Assembly: GCA_965230495.1 (NCBI GenBank)
Contig: OZ246004.1
Location: 1,054,001 to 1,118,000 of the forward strand
Reading direction: 5' to 3'
Origin: JACJYM01 sp965230495
GTDB lineage: Bacteria; Bacteroidota; Bacteroidia; Chitinophagales; Saprospiraceae
Length of the DNA stretch: 64,000 bases
The translations under genes were made by a program, and so were the position numbers. Shown one piece after another: positions 45,453-53,099 of the stretch (the stretch's first letter is position 1; every line of letters begins with the position of its first letter). The notes beneath the pieces were generated by a model. That model saw only the letters and a program-made list of their open reading frames with translations. It did no database searches and was not told the DNA's origin.

Positions 45453-46205
45453 ATGAGCAGGAGAAGAAATACACATTATAGTAATAGACAAGAAAACAGA
45501 CTAAGTAAAGCTGAACGTAAAGCACTTAGAGACAATCCACAATATACTGATGATGAGGCTTTAGTAGACTTAGTAGAAGTACAACAACAGGCCACTGATT
45601 TTTTCGATAAGTACCAAAAACAAATCATTGGCGGTGTAACTGTTATCTTGTTGTTGGTTGGTGGTTATTTAGGATATAAGTATGGAGTTCAAATGCCAAA
45701 AGAGAAAGAGGGATTTGAAGCCATTTTTAAAGCACAACAACAGTTTGAGCAAGATTCGTTTGCGTTAGCATTAGAAAACCCCGGTGGAGGATATGAAGGT
45801 TTCTTAGACATTATTGAAAACTATAGTGGTACTAAAGTAGCTAATGTAGCTCAGTATTATAGTGGAATCTCTTATCTTAATCTTGGAAGATTTGAAGAAG
45901 CTATTGACCATTTAAAAAAGTTTGATCCTACAGATGACATGCTTCCTATAATGAAGAATGGAGCACTTGGTGATGCATATGCTGAATCAGGAGATAAGGA
46001 AAAGGCTTTATCCTTTTATGGTAAGGCTGCCAATGGAGACAAAAATGATTTATTGACTCCGTATTATCTAAATAAAAAAGGCTTACTAAGTTATCAGATG
46101 GGTAAGACAAATGATGCCATTAGTGCGTTTGAAAGAATCGAATCTGACTTCCCTAAATCCAATGAAGCAAAGGATGCCACTAAAATGCTGGCTCGTTTAA
46201 AATAA
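45453..46205 (+). CDS. Membrane-anchored TPR protein (YfgM-like)
   Basis: A 250-residue protein with a basic N-terminus, one transmembrane segment (about residues 52-72, QIIGGVTVILLLVGGYLGY) and tetratricopeptide repeats to the end (NVAQYYSGISYLNLGRFEEA, AYAESGDKEKALSFYGKAA, KTNDAISAFERI). The topology resembles YfgM/ancillary SecYEG translocon proteins that face the periplasm. Related Bacteroidota genes are annotated only as TPR proteins. A strong terminator follows and separates it from ribH. Confidence 0.82.
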   Translation: MSRRRNTHYSNRQENRLSKAERKALRDNPQYTDDEALVDLVEVQQQATDFFDKYQKQIIGGVTVILLLVGGYLGYKYGVQMPKEKEGFEAIFKAQQQFEQDSFALALENPGGGYEGFLDIIENYSGTKVANVAQYYSGISYLNLGRFEEAIDHLKKFDPTDDMLPIMKNGALGDAYAESGDKEKALSFYGKAANGDKNDLLTPYYLNKKGLLSYQMGKTNDAISAFERIESDFPKSNEAKDATKMLARLK

Positions 46206-46227
46206 AATATTTTTGAACAAAATAATT

Positions 46228-46261
46228 AAGGCAACCTTTAGTAATTTAGGTTGCCTTTTTT
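46228..46261 (+). terminator. Intrinsic terminator between the TPR gene and ribH
   Basis: AAGGCAACCT (46228-46237) pairs perfectly with AGGTTGCCTT (46248-46257), followed by T residues to 46261. No flavin riboswitch-like structure surrounds it, so it is read as the end of the TPR gene. Confidence 0.88.
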
Positions 46262-46273
46262 AATATGTATCAT

Positions 46274-46795
46274 ATGTCAAGTAAAAACAAAAATTTGTCA
46301 ACGAATTCTGAAGTATCTCTTACCAATGTTAGTAAGATTAAAATAGGATTGGTCATTTCTAAATGGAATACACACATCACATCAAAATTACAAAACGGAT
46401 GTATCTCCCATTTGAAATCTATAGGTATCACCGAAGAAAACATCAAAACCATTGAAGTGCCGGGAGCCTTCGAATTGGCATATGGAGCAAAGGTACTATT
46501 AAACCATAGTTCGTATGATGCTATCATATGTATCGGTTGTGTAATAAAAGGAGAAACTAAACATGATGAATATATTAATCATGCTACAGCGACCCATATT
46601 CAGCAACTGTCCTTAATTAGCAATATTCCTGTTATATATGGAGTGTTAACACCGAATGATGAACAACAAGCGATAGATAGGTCAGGGGGTAAATACGGGA
46701 ATAAAGGAATTGAGGCAGCTAACACGGCCTTGGAATTAATATCATTAAATCAAAGACTTAAGTCTAGCACATCAACGATTGGGTTTGGAAAGTAA
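46274..46795 (+). CDS. ribH: 6,7-dimethyl-8-ribityllumazine synthase
   Basis: About 173 residues. Motifs: VISKWN near the N-terminus, VPGAFELAYGAK, the IGCVIKGETKHDEYI loop with the catalytic His, and GVLTPNDEQQA. The enzyme condenses the pyrimidine and butanone-phosphate precursors of riboflavin. ATG 46274 is preferred; an in-frame ATG at 46265 is very close to the upstream terminator. The downstream acetyltransferase gene overlaps its end. Confidence 0.95.
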   Translation: MSSKNKNLSTNSEVSLTNVSKIKIGLVISKWNTHITSKLQNGCISHLKSIGITEENIKTIEVPGAFELAYGAKVLLNHSSYDAIICIGCVIKGETKHDEYINHATATHIQQLSLISNIPVIYGVLTPNDEQQAIDRSGGKYGNKGIEAANTALELISLNQRLKSSTSTIGFGK

Positions 46796-47330
46796 GAGGT
46801 ACATATTAAGAGAGATAGCTGAGTCCGATATACAAGATATCTTTAAAGGCCTCTCCCACCCTAAGGTTATAAAATACTATGGAGTCAGTTTTTTAACTCT
46901 GGAAGAGACCAAGGAACAAATGAAATGGTATTCAGACCTGAAAGCCAATAATACTGGTATATGGTGGAAAATAATCCACAAATCTACCGGTGACTTTGTA
47001 GGAGCAGGTGGTTACAATGATCTATCAACTGAGCATCGCAAGGCAGAGATCGGCTTTTGGTTACTTCCTGAATACTGGGGATTAGGTATTATGCCTGAAG
47101 TTATGGCGGTTATATTAAACTTCGGTTTTGAAAATTTGAATTTAAATCGCATCGAAGGTTATGTAGAAAGAAGTAATTCGAAGTGTAAATCAGCCTTGAA
47201 GAAATTGAATTTTTCTTTAGAAGGCACTATGCGAGAAACGGAAGTCAAAGATGGACAATTTATTGATGTAGATATATACGCAATGATTAAGTCTGATTTT
47301 GAAAAGATAAATCCTAAAAACAAGTTATAA
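46785..47330 (+). CDS. GNAT-family N-acetyltransferase (RimJ/RimL-like)
   Basis: About 181 residues with the GNAT fold: start KRYILREIAESD, the KAEIGFWLLPEYWGLG acetyl-CoA loop and RIEGYVERSNSKCKSALKKLNF. The sequence type is that of RimJ/RimL-like N-terminal or small-molecule acetyltransferases. No ATG is available near the family start; TTG 46785 (or TTG 46779) within ribH is likely, giving an overlap of 11-17 bp and coupling with ribH. Substrate unknown. Confidence 0.85.
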   Translation: MESKRYILREIAESDIQDIFKGLSHPKVIKYYGVSFLTLEETKEQMKWYSDLKANNTGIWWKIIHKSTGDFVGAGGYNDLSTEHRKAEIGFWLLPEYWGLGIMPEVMAVILNFGFENLNLNRIEGYVERSNSKCKSALKKLNFSLEGTMRETEVKDGQFIDVDIYAMIKSDFEKINPKNKL

Positions 47331-47340
47331 TATTAAGCAT

Positions 47341-48180
47341 ATGAAGTTATATACGATAGATACAGGTTTTTTTAAGTTGGATGGTGGGGCTATGTTCGGT
47401 GTCGTACCTAAGGTGCTATGGAATAGGCTTAATCCTTCAGATGAAAACAACTTATGTACTTGGGCTATGCGATGTCTTTTGATAGAAGACGGTGATAGGA
47501 AAATTCTTATAGATACAGGAATGGGAGATAAACAGGATGCCAAGTTCAAATCTCACTTCCATCCACATGGTACGGATACTTTAGTAAGCTCTATCGAAAA
47601 TCATGGATTTTCTGTTGATGATATCACAGACGTTATAATCACCCATTTTCATTTTGATCATGTGGGAGGAGCCTTATATAAGAACACCAATGGCAATATA
47701 GTACCTACATTTCCGAATGCAACCTATTGGTCTAACGAATTACATTATAACTGGGCTTTAGATCCTAATGCCAGAGAGAAAGCTTCATTTTTAAAGGAAA
47801 ACTTTGTTCCTCTCTACGATATGGGTATTCTTCAATTTATAGATGTAGAACAAGATGTTAAGTTTACAGACCGTATTTCTATATCATTTGTTGATGGTCA
47901 TACCAAGGCGATGATGGTTCCATACATACAAATGGATGATGGAAAGACATTGGTCTATGGAGCTGATTTGATGCCCAGTCACTGCCATATAAGCATGCCA
48001 TATGTAATGAGTTATGACTTATTCCCACTCAAAACATTAGAAGAAAAAGCAGCACTTTATGAAAGAGCTACTGATGGAAATCATGTTATATATTTCGAAC
48101 ATGATAAGGATATGGTAGCTGGTACCATTAAAAGAAATGAAAAAGGAAGAGTTGTTTTTGATAAAGAATTCTTGATTTAA
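47341..48180 (+). CDS. Metallo-beta-lactamase-fold hydrolase
   Basis: A 279-residue MBL-fold enzyme. The first metal motif is THFHFDHVGG (HxHxDH), and further ligands are likely in VDGHTKAM (His), GADLM (Asp) and YFEHDKD (His). The overall form (IDTGMGDK; DGHTKAMMVPYI) resembles lactonase or methyl-parathion-hydrolase-like enzymes, and a cytoplasmic location is expected because no signal is present. It lies 10 bp after the acetyltransferase gene. The reaction is not determined. Confidence 0.87.
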   Translation: MKLYTIDTGFFKLDGGAMFGVVPKVLWNRLNPSDENNLCTWAMRCLLIEDGDRKILIDTGMGDKQDAKFKSHFHPHGTDTLVSSIENHGFSVDDITDVIITHFHFDHVGGALYKNTNGNIVPTFPNATYWSNELHYNWALDPNAREKASFLKENFVPLYDMGILQFIDVEQDVKFTDRISISFVDGHTKAMMVPYIQMDDGKTLVYGADLMPSHCHISMPYVMSYDLFPLKTLEEKAALYERATDGNHVIYFEHDKDMVAGTIKRNEKGRVVFDKEFLI

Positions 48181-48200
48181 CATTGGATAATTGTGCTATC

Positions 48201-48253
48201 AATGTAGATCGTGAAAAAACCCTTAGTTGTTGTTAAGGAGGGATATCTACGTT
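48201..48253. terminator. Nested hairpin between convergent genes
   Basis: Outer arms AATGTAGAT (48201-48209) and ATCTACGTT (48245-48253) pair over 9 bp with one G-U, enclosing inner arms CCTTA (48221-48225) and TAAGG (48234-48238). The site lies between the convergent MBL-fold and small membrane-protein genes. It is probably a bidirectional terminator of low strength. Confidence 0.5.
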
Positions 48254-48275
48254 GTTTTACTTTCGTATTTATTTC

Positions 48276-48557
48276 CTAACAAAAGGATAACCAATATACT
48301 GCCCAACATACTCCTGCAAGGCACAGTATTATTACTACCAGTTTAGATGCTAGACCTATGTCTTCTTGTTGACTATAGTACGAGCCATTACTTTTGGCCA
48401 TAGCTATACCAATCGACGGACCTATTGCAGTACCCAATTTTAGTAGTATACTGTTGCTCGAAAATATATATACCACAACAAACATGACCCATTTCATAAT
48501 CCATATACCGAAAATTGTGAGAATCAGGGTTACTAATGTTTGTAAAATTGATTTCAT
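48276..48557 (-). CDS. Small membrane protein, unknown
   Basis: A 93-residue protein with two hydrophobic spans (about residues 5-32 and 70-92) and a Gly-rich linker (GTAIGPSIGIAMAKSNG). No family was recognised. Its upstream region carries an element at 48646-48684 that recurs upstream of the broken small gene at 49457-49705 at nearly the same distance, suggesting shared regulation. Base composition and lack of recognised relatives fit the accessory stretch that starts here. Confidence 0.55.
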   Translation of the reverse strand: MKSILQTLVTLILTIFGIWIMKWVMFVVVYIFSSNSILLKLGTAIGPSIGIAMAKSNGSYYSQQEDIGLASKLVVIILCLAGVCWAVYWLSFC

Positions 48558-48645
48558 GACTAATTCTTTTTATTGTTTTGTTTCAATACTTCAAAATTGA
48601 TACATTAATCTTGAGTATTTAGATAATTCCAGACCATTTGTTTAT

Positions 48646-48684
48646 TTGATCAGAGTAATGGTTGTTTTCAAAGAATTAGTGGTT
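48646..48684 (-). promoter_or_regulatory. Duplicated upstream element, copy 1
   Basis: The first 37 bp match copy 2 (from 49787) at 31 positions. The element holds two direct repeats, AGAGTAATGGTT and AGAATTAGTGGTT, whose TGGTT cores start at 48659 and 48680, 21 bp or two helical turns apart. It lies 88 bp upstream of the small gene at 48276-48557. It could bind a regulator as a tandem dimer, as LytTR-type proteins do. It also lies between divergent genes, so the lipoprotein at 48792 may share it. Confidence 0.5.
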
Positions 48685-48791
48685 GAATAAATAAGTGTAG
48701 GTATAAAGTATTGTAATATATTACCCAACCAATTACTAAACTACGAACGTCTTGCTATTAGAAAAGATATTACTGTAATTAAATAGAAAAT

Positions 48792-49331
48792 ATGTATACT
48801 CCTATATTTAAATTATTTAATCAAAAGCTTAGTTTTTCATTTGTGGCAGTACTGTTATTTGGGTTAATGGCTTGTGAAAAGAATGATGACCAGATTCTAA
48901 ATTCTATTAACTCTTCAGTGTTGTATTTTAATTCATTTGAAGAAACGGATGATCTCATGGGTGTTGAGGGCAATGCCTTTTCTCTAAGTAATGAAAATAC
49001 CGGCGAAAGTGGTGATAGCAGCCTTCTTGTCACAGGAGGATGTATAGGGCCTCATTTCAATCTGGACCTTGGACCTTTTGAAGATGATAAAAAGCTTACC
49101 TTTAATTTTATGGGGAAAATAGATCATGAATCATGTGGTGTTGTAACTCTGAGATCAATGAGCAGTTTTGAATCTATTCATGTTGTTTTGGATAACACGC
49201 CATGGACTTATTATGAAAGTATGGATACCATGCTACTACCACAAAATGAGGTGCTACGTATAGAAATAATGTCAGGGGGGATAGCCGCCTGTTATTCCTA
49301 CATTGACTTATTAACTATTGTAGAGCACTAA
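48792..49331 (+). CDS. Hypothetical lipoprotein
   Basis: A 179-residue lipoprotein. The signal (residues 1-28) ends in a lipobox GLMAC before EKNDD. The mature part is beta-rich (VLYFNSFEETDD, SSLLVTGGC, LRIEIMSGG), recalling a carbohydrate-binding jelly-roll, but without a diagnostic motif. Divergent from the small gene at 48276 across a 234-bp gap holding duplicated-element copy 1. Function unknown. Confidence 0.65.
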   Translation: MYTPIFKLFNQKLSFSFVAVLLFGLMACEKNDDQILNSINSSVLYFNSFEETDDLMGVEGNAFSLSNENTGESGDSSLLVTGGCIGPHFNLDLGPFEDDKKLTFNFMGKIDHESCGVVTLRSMSSFESIHVVLDNTPWTYYESMDTMLLPQNEVLRIEIMSGGIAACYSYIDLLTIVEH

Positions 49332-49456
49332 GGGATTAGTGAGAGAATCATAATTTCTGAAGTATGTCTGTTTTATAGAAGTCGCCTTCAAAATATAGCC
49401 CTTTCTACTTTCAACTGATCTTGTCAACCGGAAAATAAAAAGAGCTATTCTTTTAA
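49332..49456. other. Gene-poor gap 49332-49884 (left part)
   Basis: The 553-bp interval between the lipoproteins at 48792 and 49885 has no intact gene. It contains a broken small gene (49457-49705) and duplicated-element copy 2 (49787-49825). In this left part nothing further was recognised. Confidence 0.5.
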
Positions 49457-49705
49457 TTAAATCTTCTTCATTTCATCAATGGCTATTATTAGTCTGGCAA
49501 TAGCCACAATTACTTTCCATACTCCACCCCAAATGAAGGTAGCTTTATTCTTTTTAAAGTAATCTCCGATGAAGATAAATAGATCTCCCGTCTTCTCTAC
49601 TATTTCCTTGTTTTCTCCAGCTTCCGAAGATATTTCGGGAGTTCATTCTAGGATTGACCCAATCTGTTCGTTTAGGCTTAACATAAATTCTTTTGATGTT
49701 TTCAT
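49457..49705 (-). pseudogene. Small membrane-associated protein gene interrupted by TGA
   Basis: The minus-strand frame from ATG 49705 reads MKTSKEFMLSLNEQIGSILE, meets TGA at codon 21, then continues open for 61 codons to TAA at 49457-49459. The second part has an acidic segment, then a hydrophobic stretch (WKVIVAIARLIIAI). The continuity of the frame on both sides suggests an 82-codon gene with one nonsense mutation. Recoding or a sequencing error are alternatives. It shares its upstream element with the gene at 48276-48557. Confidence 0.55.
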
Positions 49706-49786
49706 ATCATTAGTTTTAATTAAATAATATTTCAAAATTGAGTGTTATGATTGGCCTATACCAGAAGGGTACGAGAATAATACTAC

Positions 49787-49825
49787 TTGATTAGAGTAAT
49801 GGTTTATTTTATAGAATTATTGGTT
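49787..49825 (-). promoter_or_regulatory. Duplicated upstream element, copy 2
   Basis: The second copy of the element, 81 bp upstream of the broken gene's ATG (88 bp for copy 1). Its TGGTT cores begin at 49800 and 49821, again exactly 21 bp apart. Six of 37 positions differ from copy 1, mostly between the cores, which keeps the repeats and their phase intact. Confidence 0.5.
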
Positions 49826-49884
49826 TTGTTTGTATAGGAGACTGTACTAAGAAGTGATCTCAATTAAAGTTTCCGATCCGGAGG

Positions 49885-50400
49885 CTAATTCATTTTTTCA
49901 TATAAATGCATATTTCCATCTGAGAATGTTCCATTGCCAAACATGTAATTAGGACACACGTAGGAAATAAAAATGTATTCTACAGGTTGAGGTGTGATTT
50001 GTAATGTAAACCGATCAGGATTTGATACTATTTCCCAGGTGTGCATGGTAGTGGTGTCGATGTATTGGTTTGTGTACTGGAGAGTAAGGGTTCCATCTTC
50101 TTCAAATTCTAACAAGCTACAGGGCTGTGAAATACTTCCTATCCAACCGTGACCAAATCCTACCAACTCCCAAGCACCTATGATATTTTCTTCCAATTGT
50201 GTCTTCGATTCTATTGCGGAATCTATACAATCGAGCATTATTTGTTTTTCATTCTCATCTATTAATCCATCCTTTGCTTCATCATTTTGTACAAAGGTAC
50301 AGTCATAATTATCTGTACTTGTATCATCATTTTTATCACATGATATCAGAAGAAAAGTAGCAGTTATCATTAAAACCTTCGAGAGTTTAAGGTACTTCAT
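49885..50400 (-). CDS. Hypothetical lipoprotein
   Basis: A 171-residue lipoprotein with signal and lipobox TFLLISC before DKNDD. After an acidic spacer (DENEKQIMLDCIDSAIESK) comes IIGAWELVGFGHGW, a lipocalin-like opening, then beta strands with EEDGTLTLQY. Such lipocalin-like lipoproteins are very common in Bacteroidota and bind unknown ligands. It heads no evident operon. Confidence 0.65.
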   Translation of the reverse strand: MKYLKLSKVLMITATFLLISCDKNDDTSTDNYDCTFVQNDEAKDGLIDENEKQIMLDCIDSAIESKTQLEENIIGAWELVGFGHGWIGSISQPCSLLEFEEDGTLTLQYTNQYIDTTTMHTWEIVSNPDRFTLQITPQPVEYIFISYVCPNYMFGNGTFSDGNMHLYEKMN

Positions 50401-50520
50401 TAGTTCAAAATTTAGCTCTTACATTAATATCCATTAAGCAAGACGCTTGACCAGGCAACATAGTTGGGTTATGTTGCATTCAGGATGCCAATTTGTTTCT
50501 TTGTCTTAGATGCTTTTCAA

Positions 50521-50910
50521 TTAATTTGTTGTAAAATGTAATACGAGTAATAATGCCCCTGAAATTATTGGAAATACGAAAAGATATAGTAAAACTCGCT
50601 TATCCGGAATTGCTAAACTTGGATTAAGCTTGTCATATACTATATTTACTCGTTCTCCTTTAGCATATAAACCAAAGCTAGAGCCAAACAGAGATTTAGT
50701 ATGTTGTAACTTCCCCTTCGTGTCTATAAATTCAAATACTTCATGAGTATACGCTCCCCCATCATGATCTGTTTCTAATTTATGGGAGATAACTTTTGCT
50801 GTTGTTCTTACCCCATTCTTTAGCAGTCCTAAGGTCTTAATAAAAAGATATAGCCCTACTGCTATAAATATTAATCCTATTAATAAAAATTTCATTGCTT
50901 CTATATCCAT
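50521..50910 (-). CDS. DUF3592-like small membrane protein
   Basis: A 129-residue protein with an N-terminal membrane span (about residues 6-26), a soluble beta domain with TTAKVISHKLETDHDG and YAKGERVNIVYDKLNPSLA, and a C-terminal membrane span (LFVFPIISGALLLVLHF). This two-span layout with a v.V.YdP.np-like motif fits DUF3592. Function unknown. The 110-bp gap downstream holds a short 8-bp inverted repeat (50455-50462 / 50470-50477). Confidence 0.65.
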   Translation of the reverse strand: MDIEAMKFLLIGLIFIAVGLYLFIKTLGLLKNGVRTTAKVISHKLETDHDGGAYTHEVFEFIDTKGKLQHTKSLFGSSFGLYAKGERVNIVYDKLNPSLAIPDKRVLLYLFVFPIISGALLLVLHFTTN

Positions 50911-51050
50911 TGTATGTATCTTATGTTGTCTCGTTATTTATACAAACTATCTCACTGCTTCATTTATTCTTTTAAATAATACAATTAATTATTGTTTAAT
51001 ACTAAAACCTTACACGAAGTAGAGTTGTGGCTCCGAAAAAAAATCATTTC

Positions 51051-51485
51051 TTAACAGAAAAACTTTGGCAATAGGACTACTATTAATGTAATTAAGAAGG
51101 CTCGAATTCTATAATTTTTATCATCAAGTCTTTTTTCTAATGTGAATTTTAAAATCAAACCCATAATTATAGCACTTACAAGTGGCATAAGAATAACATC
51201 TATGGATATGTTGTCAAAATACGCCAGTATTACAATTATTCTATCTAAAAAATTACCAGCAATAAATCCAAAAATCAAATATTCAGCAATATCTTTTTTT
51301 AAGAAAATTAAAAGTCCTCCAACTGTTAAAATAATACTTAATCCTAAAGCACTTCCCCACTCTCGGACACCAATAGCACTAAAATAATGAATAAATAGTT
51401 GATTGTACACGTGTAGTATTGTCAAAGCAATTCCAATGATTGTCGCAGAATTACCAAGTGTTTTTCGTTTATTTGACAGCATCAT
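51051..51485 (-). CDS. Hypothetical four-span membrane protein
   Basis: A 144-residue, highly hydrophobic protein with about four membrane spans separated by short loops (the first near residues 12-28, the last near 126-143). Nothing enzymatic is visible. It lies in a run of minus-strand small genes with gaps of more than 100 bp and so is probably transcribed alone. No family was recognised. Confidence 0.55.
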   Translation of the reverse strand: MMLSNKRKTLGNSATIIGIALTILHVYNQLFIHYFSAIGVREWGSALGLSIILTVGGLLIFLKKDIAEYLIFGFIAGNFLDRIIVILAYFDNISIDVILMPLVSAIIMGLILKFTLEKRLDDKNYRIRAFLITLIVVLLPKFFC

Positions 51486-51625
51486 ATTTCCTTAATTATC
51501 TTTTCAAAATAAGAACAAAGCTTCAAGAGGCTAGTTAACATTCATGCACTTCTATTCTAATTAATTAAAATAAAACAAACCCCACATTATGCACAGTCGT
51601 GACTCTATTTTATCCTATTATGTAC

Positions 51626-52135
51626 TTACTCTATTGGTGGATAGGGAAGATTTTGAACTAAAAAATAAAAACCCATACCAAATAAAACTGCTATTAAATA
51701 GTATAATGCTCTAGTCTTAAAATCTATCTGCCCTTTCGTGCTTTTATGGAAATAAACAAACAATGCTATACATGCTATTTCTAGAATAAAGGCATCACCT
51801 ACCAAACTCTTTTTTACTGCATTTAGGAATACTTCTTCAATAAAGAATACCAAAACTGAAGTAAATAGTACCAATGAAAGTAAATATGCCCAACTTATTG
51901 ATCTTTTCACCAATCTTAACGAAAATAATCCAAGTAAACATATACCCCATTTGATAAAGCTAATGGAAGGTCTTTCGTAATGGGCGAATTGAGCAAATGC
52001 ATAAACAGGACTTTCTCTAAATACGAAATAATGAATTATATCATATACCAGATACAATACAAATCCTACTAGAATAAGTATGAGTAACTTATTTTTACTT
52101 ATCTCCTTCCTCAATTGATGATACTGCTTTGTCAT
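51626..52135 (-). CDS. Hypothetical membrane protein
   Basis: A 169-residue protein with four or five hydrophobic segments, the first at about residues 18-38 after a basic N-terminus (RKEISKNK). Charged loops are short. It starts 11 bp after the stop of the next gene upstream and may form a unit with the two small genes at 52147-52595. No family was recognised. Confidence 0.55.
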   Translation of the reverse strand: MTKQYHQLRKEISKNKLLILILVGFVLYLVYDIIHYFVFRESPVYAFAQFAHYERPSISFIKWGICLLGLFSLRLVKRSISWAYLLSLVLFTSVLVFFIEEVFLNAVKKSLVGDAFILEIACIALFVYFHKSTKGQIDFKTRALYYLIAVLFGMGFYFLVQNLPYPPIE

Positions 52136-52146
52136 AGTCTTTTTTG

Positions 52147-52389
52147 TTATTTATATATGTGATATGTATAATTCCCATCTGCGTCAGTAGAAGCTAACAA
52201 GTAATAAGTTGACGCTTCTCCTCCATTTATAGAATGATCATAGTTAAAACGCATATATTGTGTTCCATCTTCAGATTTACCCATATACTTAAAACCACCT
52301 TCTCTAGTTTTATAAATGTTGGCTAAGATATCTACTTTGGCTACAGGAATTCCTTCTCCAATCTCTCCTTTCAATTGATGAACTACCAA
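52147..52389 (-). CDS. Hypothetical small soluble protein, start uncertain
   Basis: About 80 residues with TTG as the only plausible start; the frame is open further upstream within the preceding gene, so this may be the surviving end of a longer protein. The sequence (KYMGKSEDGTQYMRFNYD, STDADGNYTYHIYK) looks like a small beta domain. It overlaps the gene at 52383 by 7 bp. No family was recognised. Confidence 0.4.
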   Translation of the reverse strand: MVVHQLKGEIGEGIPVAKVDILANIYKTREGGFKYMGKSEDGTQYMRFNYDHSINGGEASTYYLLASTDADGNYTYHIYK

Positions 52390-52595
52390 ATAGCACCAAT
52401 AATAAATAAAATCACACCTACAATCAATATAAAAGTCGTCCTTTTAAGTAAGACTTTATCTTTGTCTGAAAGATATTCTCCACTTGAATTTGGATTGATA
52501 TGGAATCTTGCTTTATAAACTTTCACCAAAAGAAAACTATATAAGACAAAACCCATACCCATGAGTAAATATGAAGCTATAAAATACATTCTCAT
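52383..52595 (-). CDS. Small two-span membrane protein
   Basis: A 70-residue protein with two membrane spans (about residues 5-25 and 52-68) joined by a basic loop (KARFHINPNSSGEYLSDKDK). It overlaps the following small gene by 7 bp and probably shares its transcript. Function unknown. Confidence 0.5.
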   Translation of the reverse strand: MRMYFIASYLLMGMGFVLYSFLLVKVYKARFHINPNSSGEYLSDKDKVLLKRTTFILIVGVILFIIGAIW

Positions 52596-52662
52596 GATCT
52601 ACTATTTTCATTACATTCATCATTGCAGGAATTATCGTTTTCTTCATTAGATACACTGCCCA

Positions 52663-52959
52663 TTACCTAACCACATATGTTATCAAAAAACTAAACCAGT
52701 AATCAGCTTCTATCCATTTTACTTGATCTTCATTTTTCTTATTTCTTAGTATTACTTTAAAGTAAAAGATGTTTTGAAAAGGAGAAGGCATACCTAACGA
52801 GCCTCTAAATTCACTAGAATCAAAAGGGTTGCCAAAAGAACCAATTTTCACCTCCTCAATTTCAAAAACACTTAGAAATACATTGAAATGAGGTAAGAGG
52901 ACATTACGGCTGAAGCTTATAGGTTTTGATATACAATAATAATTTTCAGTTAAATCAAA
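52663..52959 (-). pseudogene. 5'-truncated gene remnant
   Basis: The minus-strand frame is open for 98 codons from just inside a stop at 52960-52962 to the stop at 52663, without an ATG in its first 70 codons; the first start-like codon is GTG at 52851. The peptide includes FEIEEVKIGSFGNPF, RGSLGMPSPFQ and a hydrophobic end. It looks like the C-terminal part of a longer protein whose front is lost. The region between it and the IS left end at 53100 is AT-rich and holds no recognisable gene. Confidence 0.4.
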
Positions 52960-53099
52960 TTAACGATATAATATAACGGGAATAGCAACTATGCCAAATT
53001 TTATTTCATAAATGATTTTAACATATAGAATTGATCTATAACAATATAGAATTGATAATAAGGCGGTTATATAGTTTAAAAAAGCATATAAGTAAAAAC

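Noticed and set aside
46206..46264. Possible flavin riboswitch before ribH
   Set aside because: Only a simple terminator hairpin is present; none of the conserved junction segments of an FMN riboswitch is seen.
53092..53099. 8-bp target-site duplication around the ISAon1-type element (taaaaac-like)
   Set aside because: The bases beside the two ends (gtaaaaac against attaaaaa after removing the IS3 element) do not match in register, so chance AT-richness is the better explanation.
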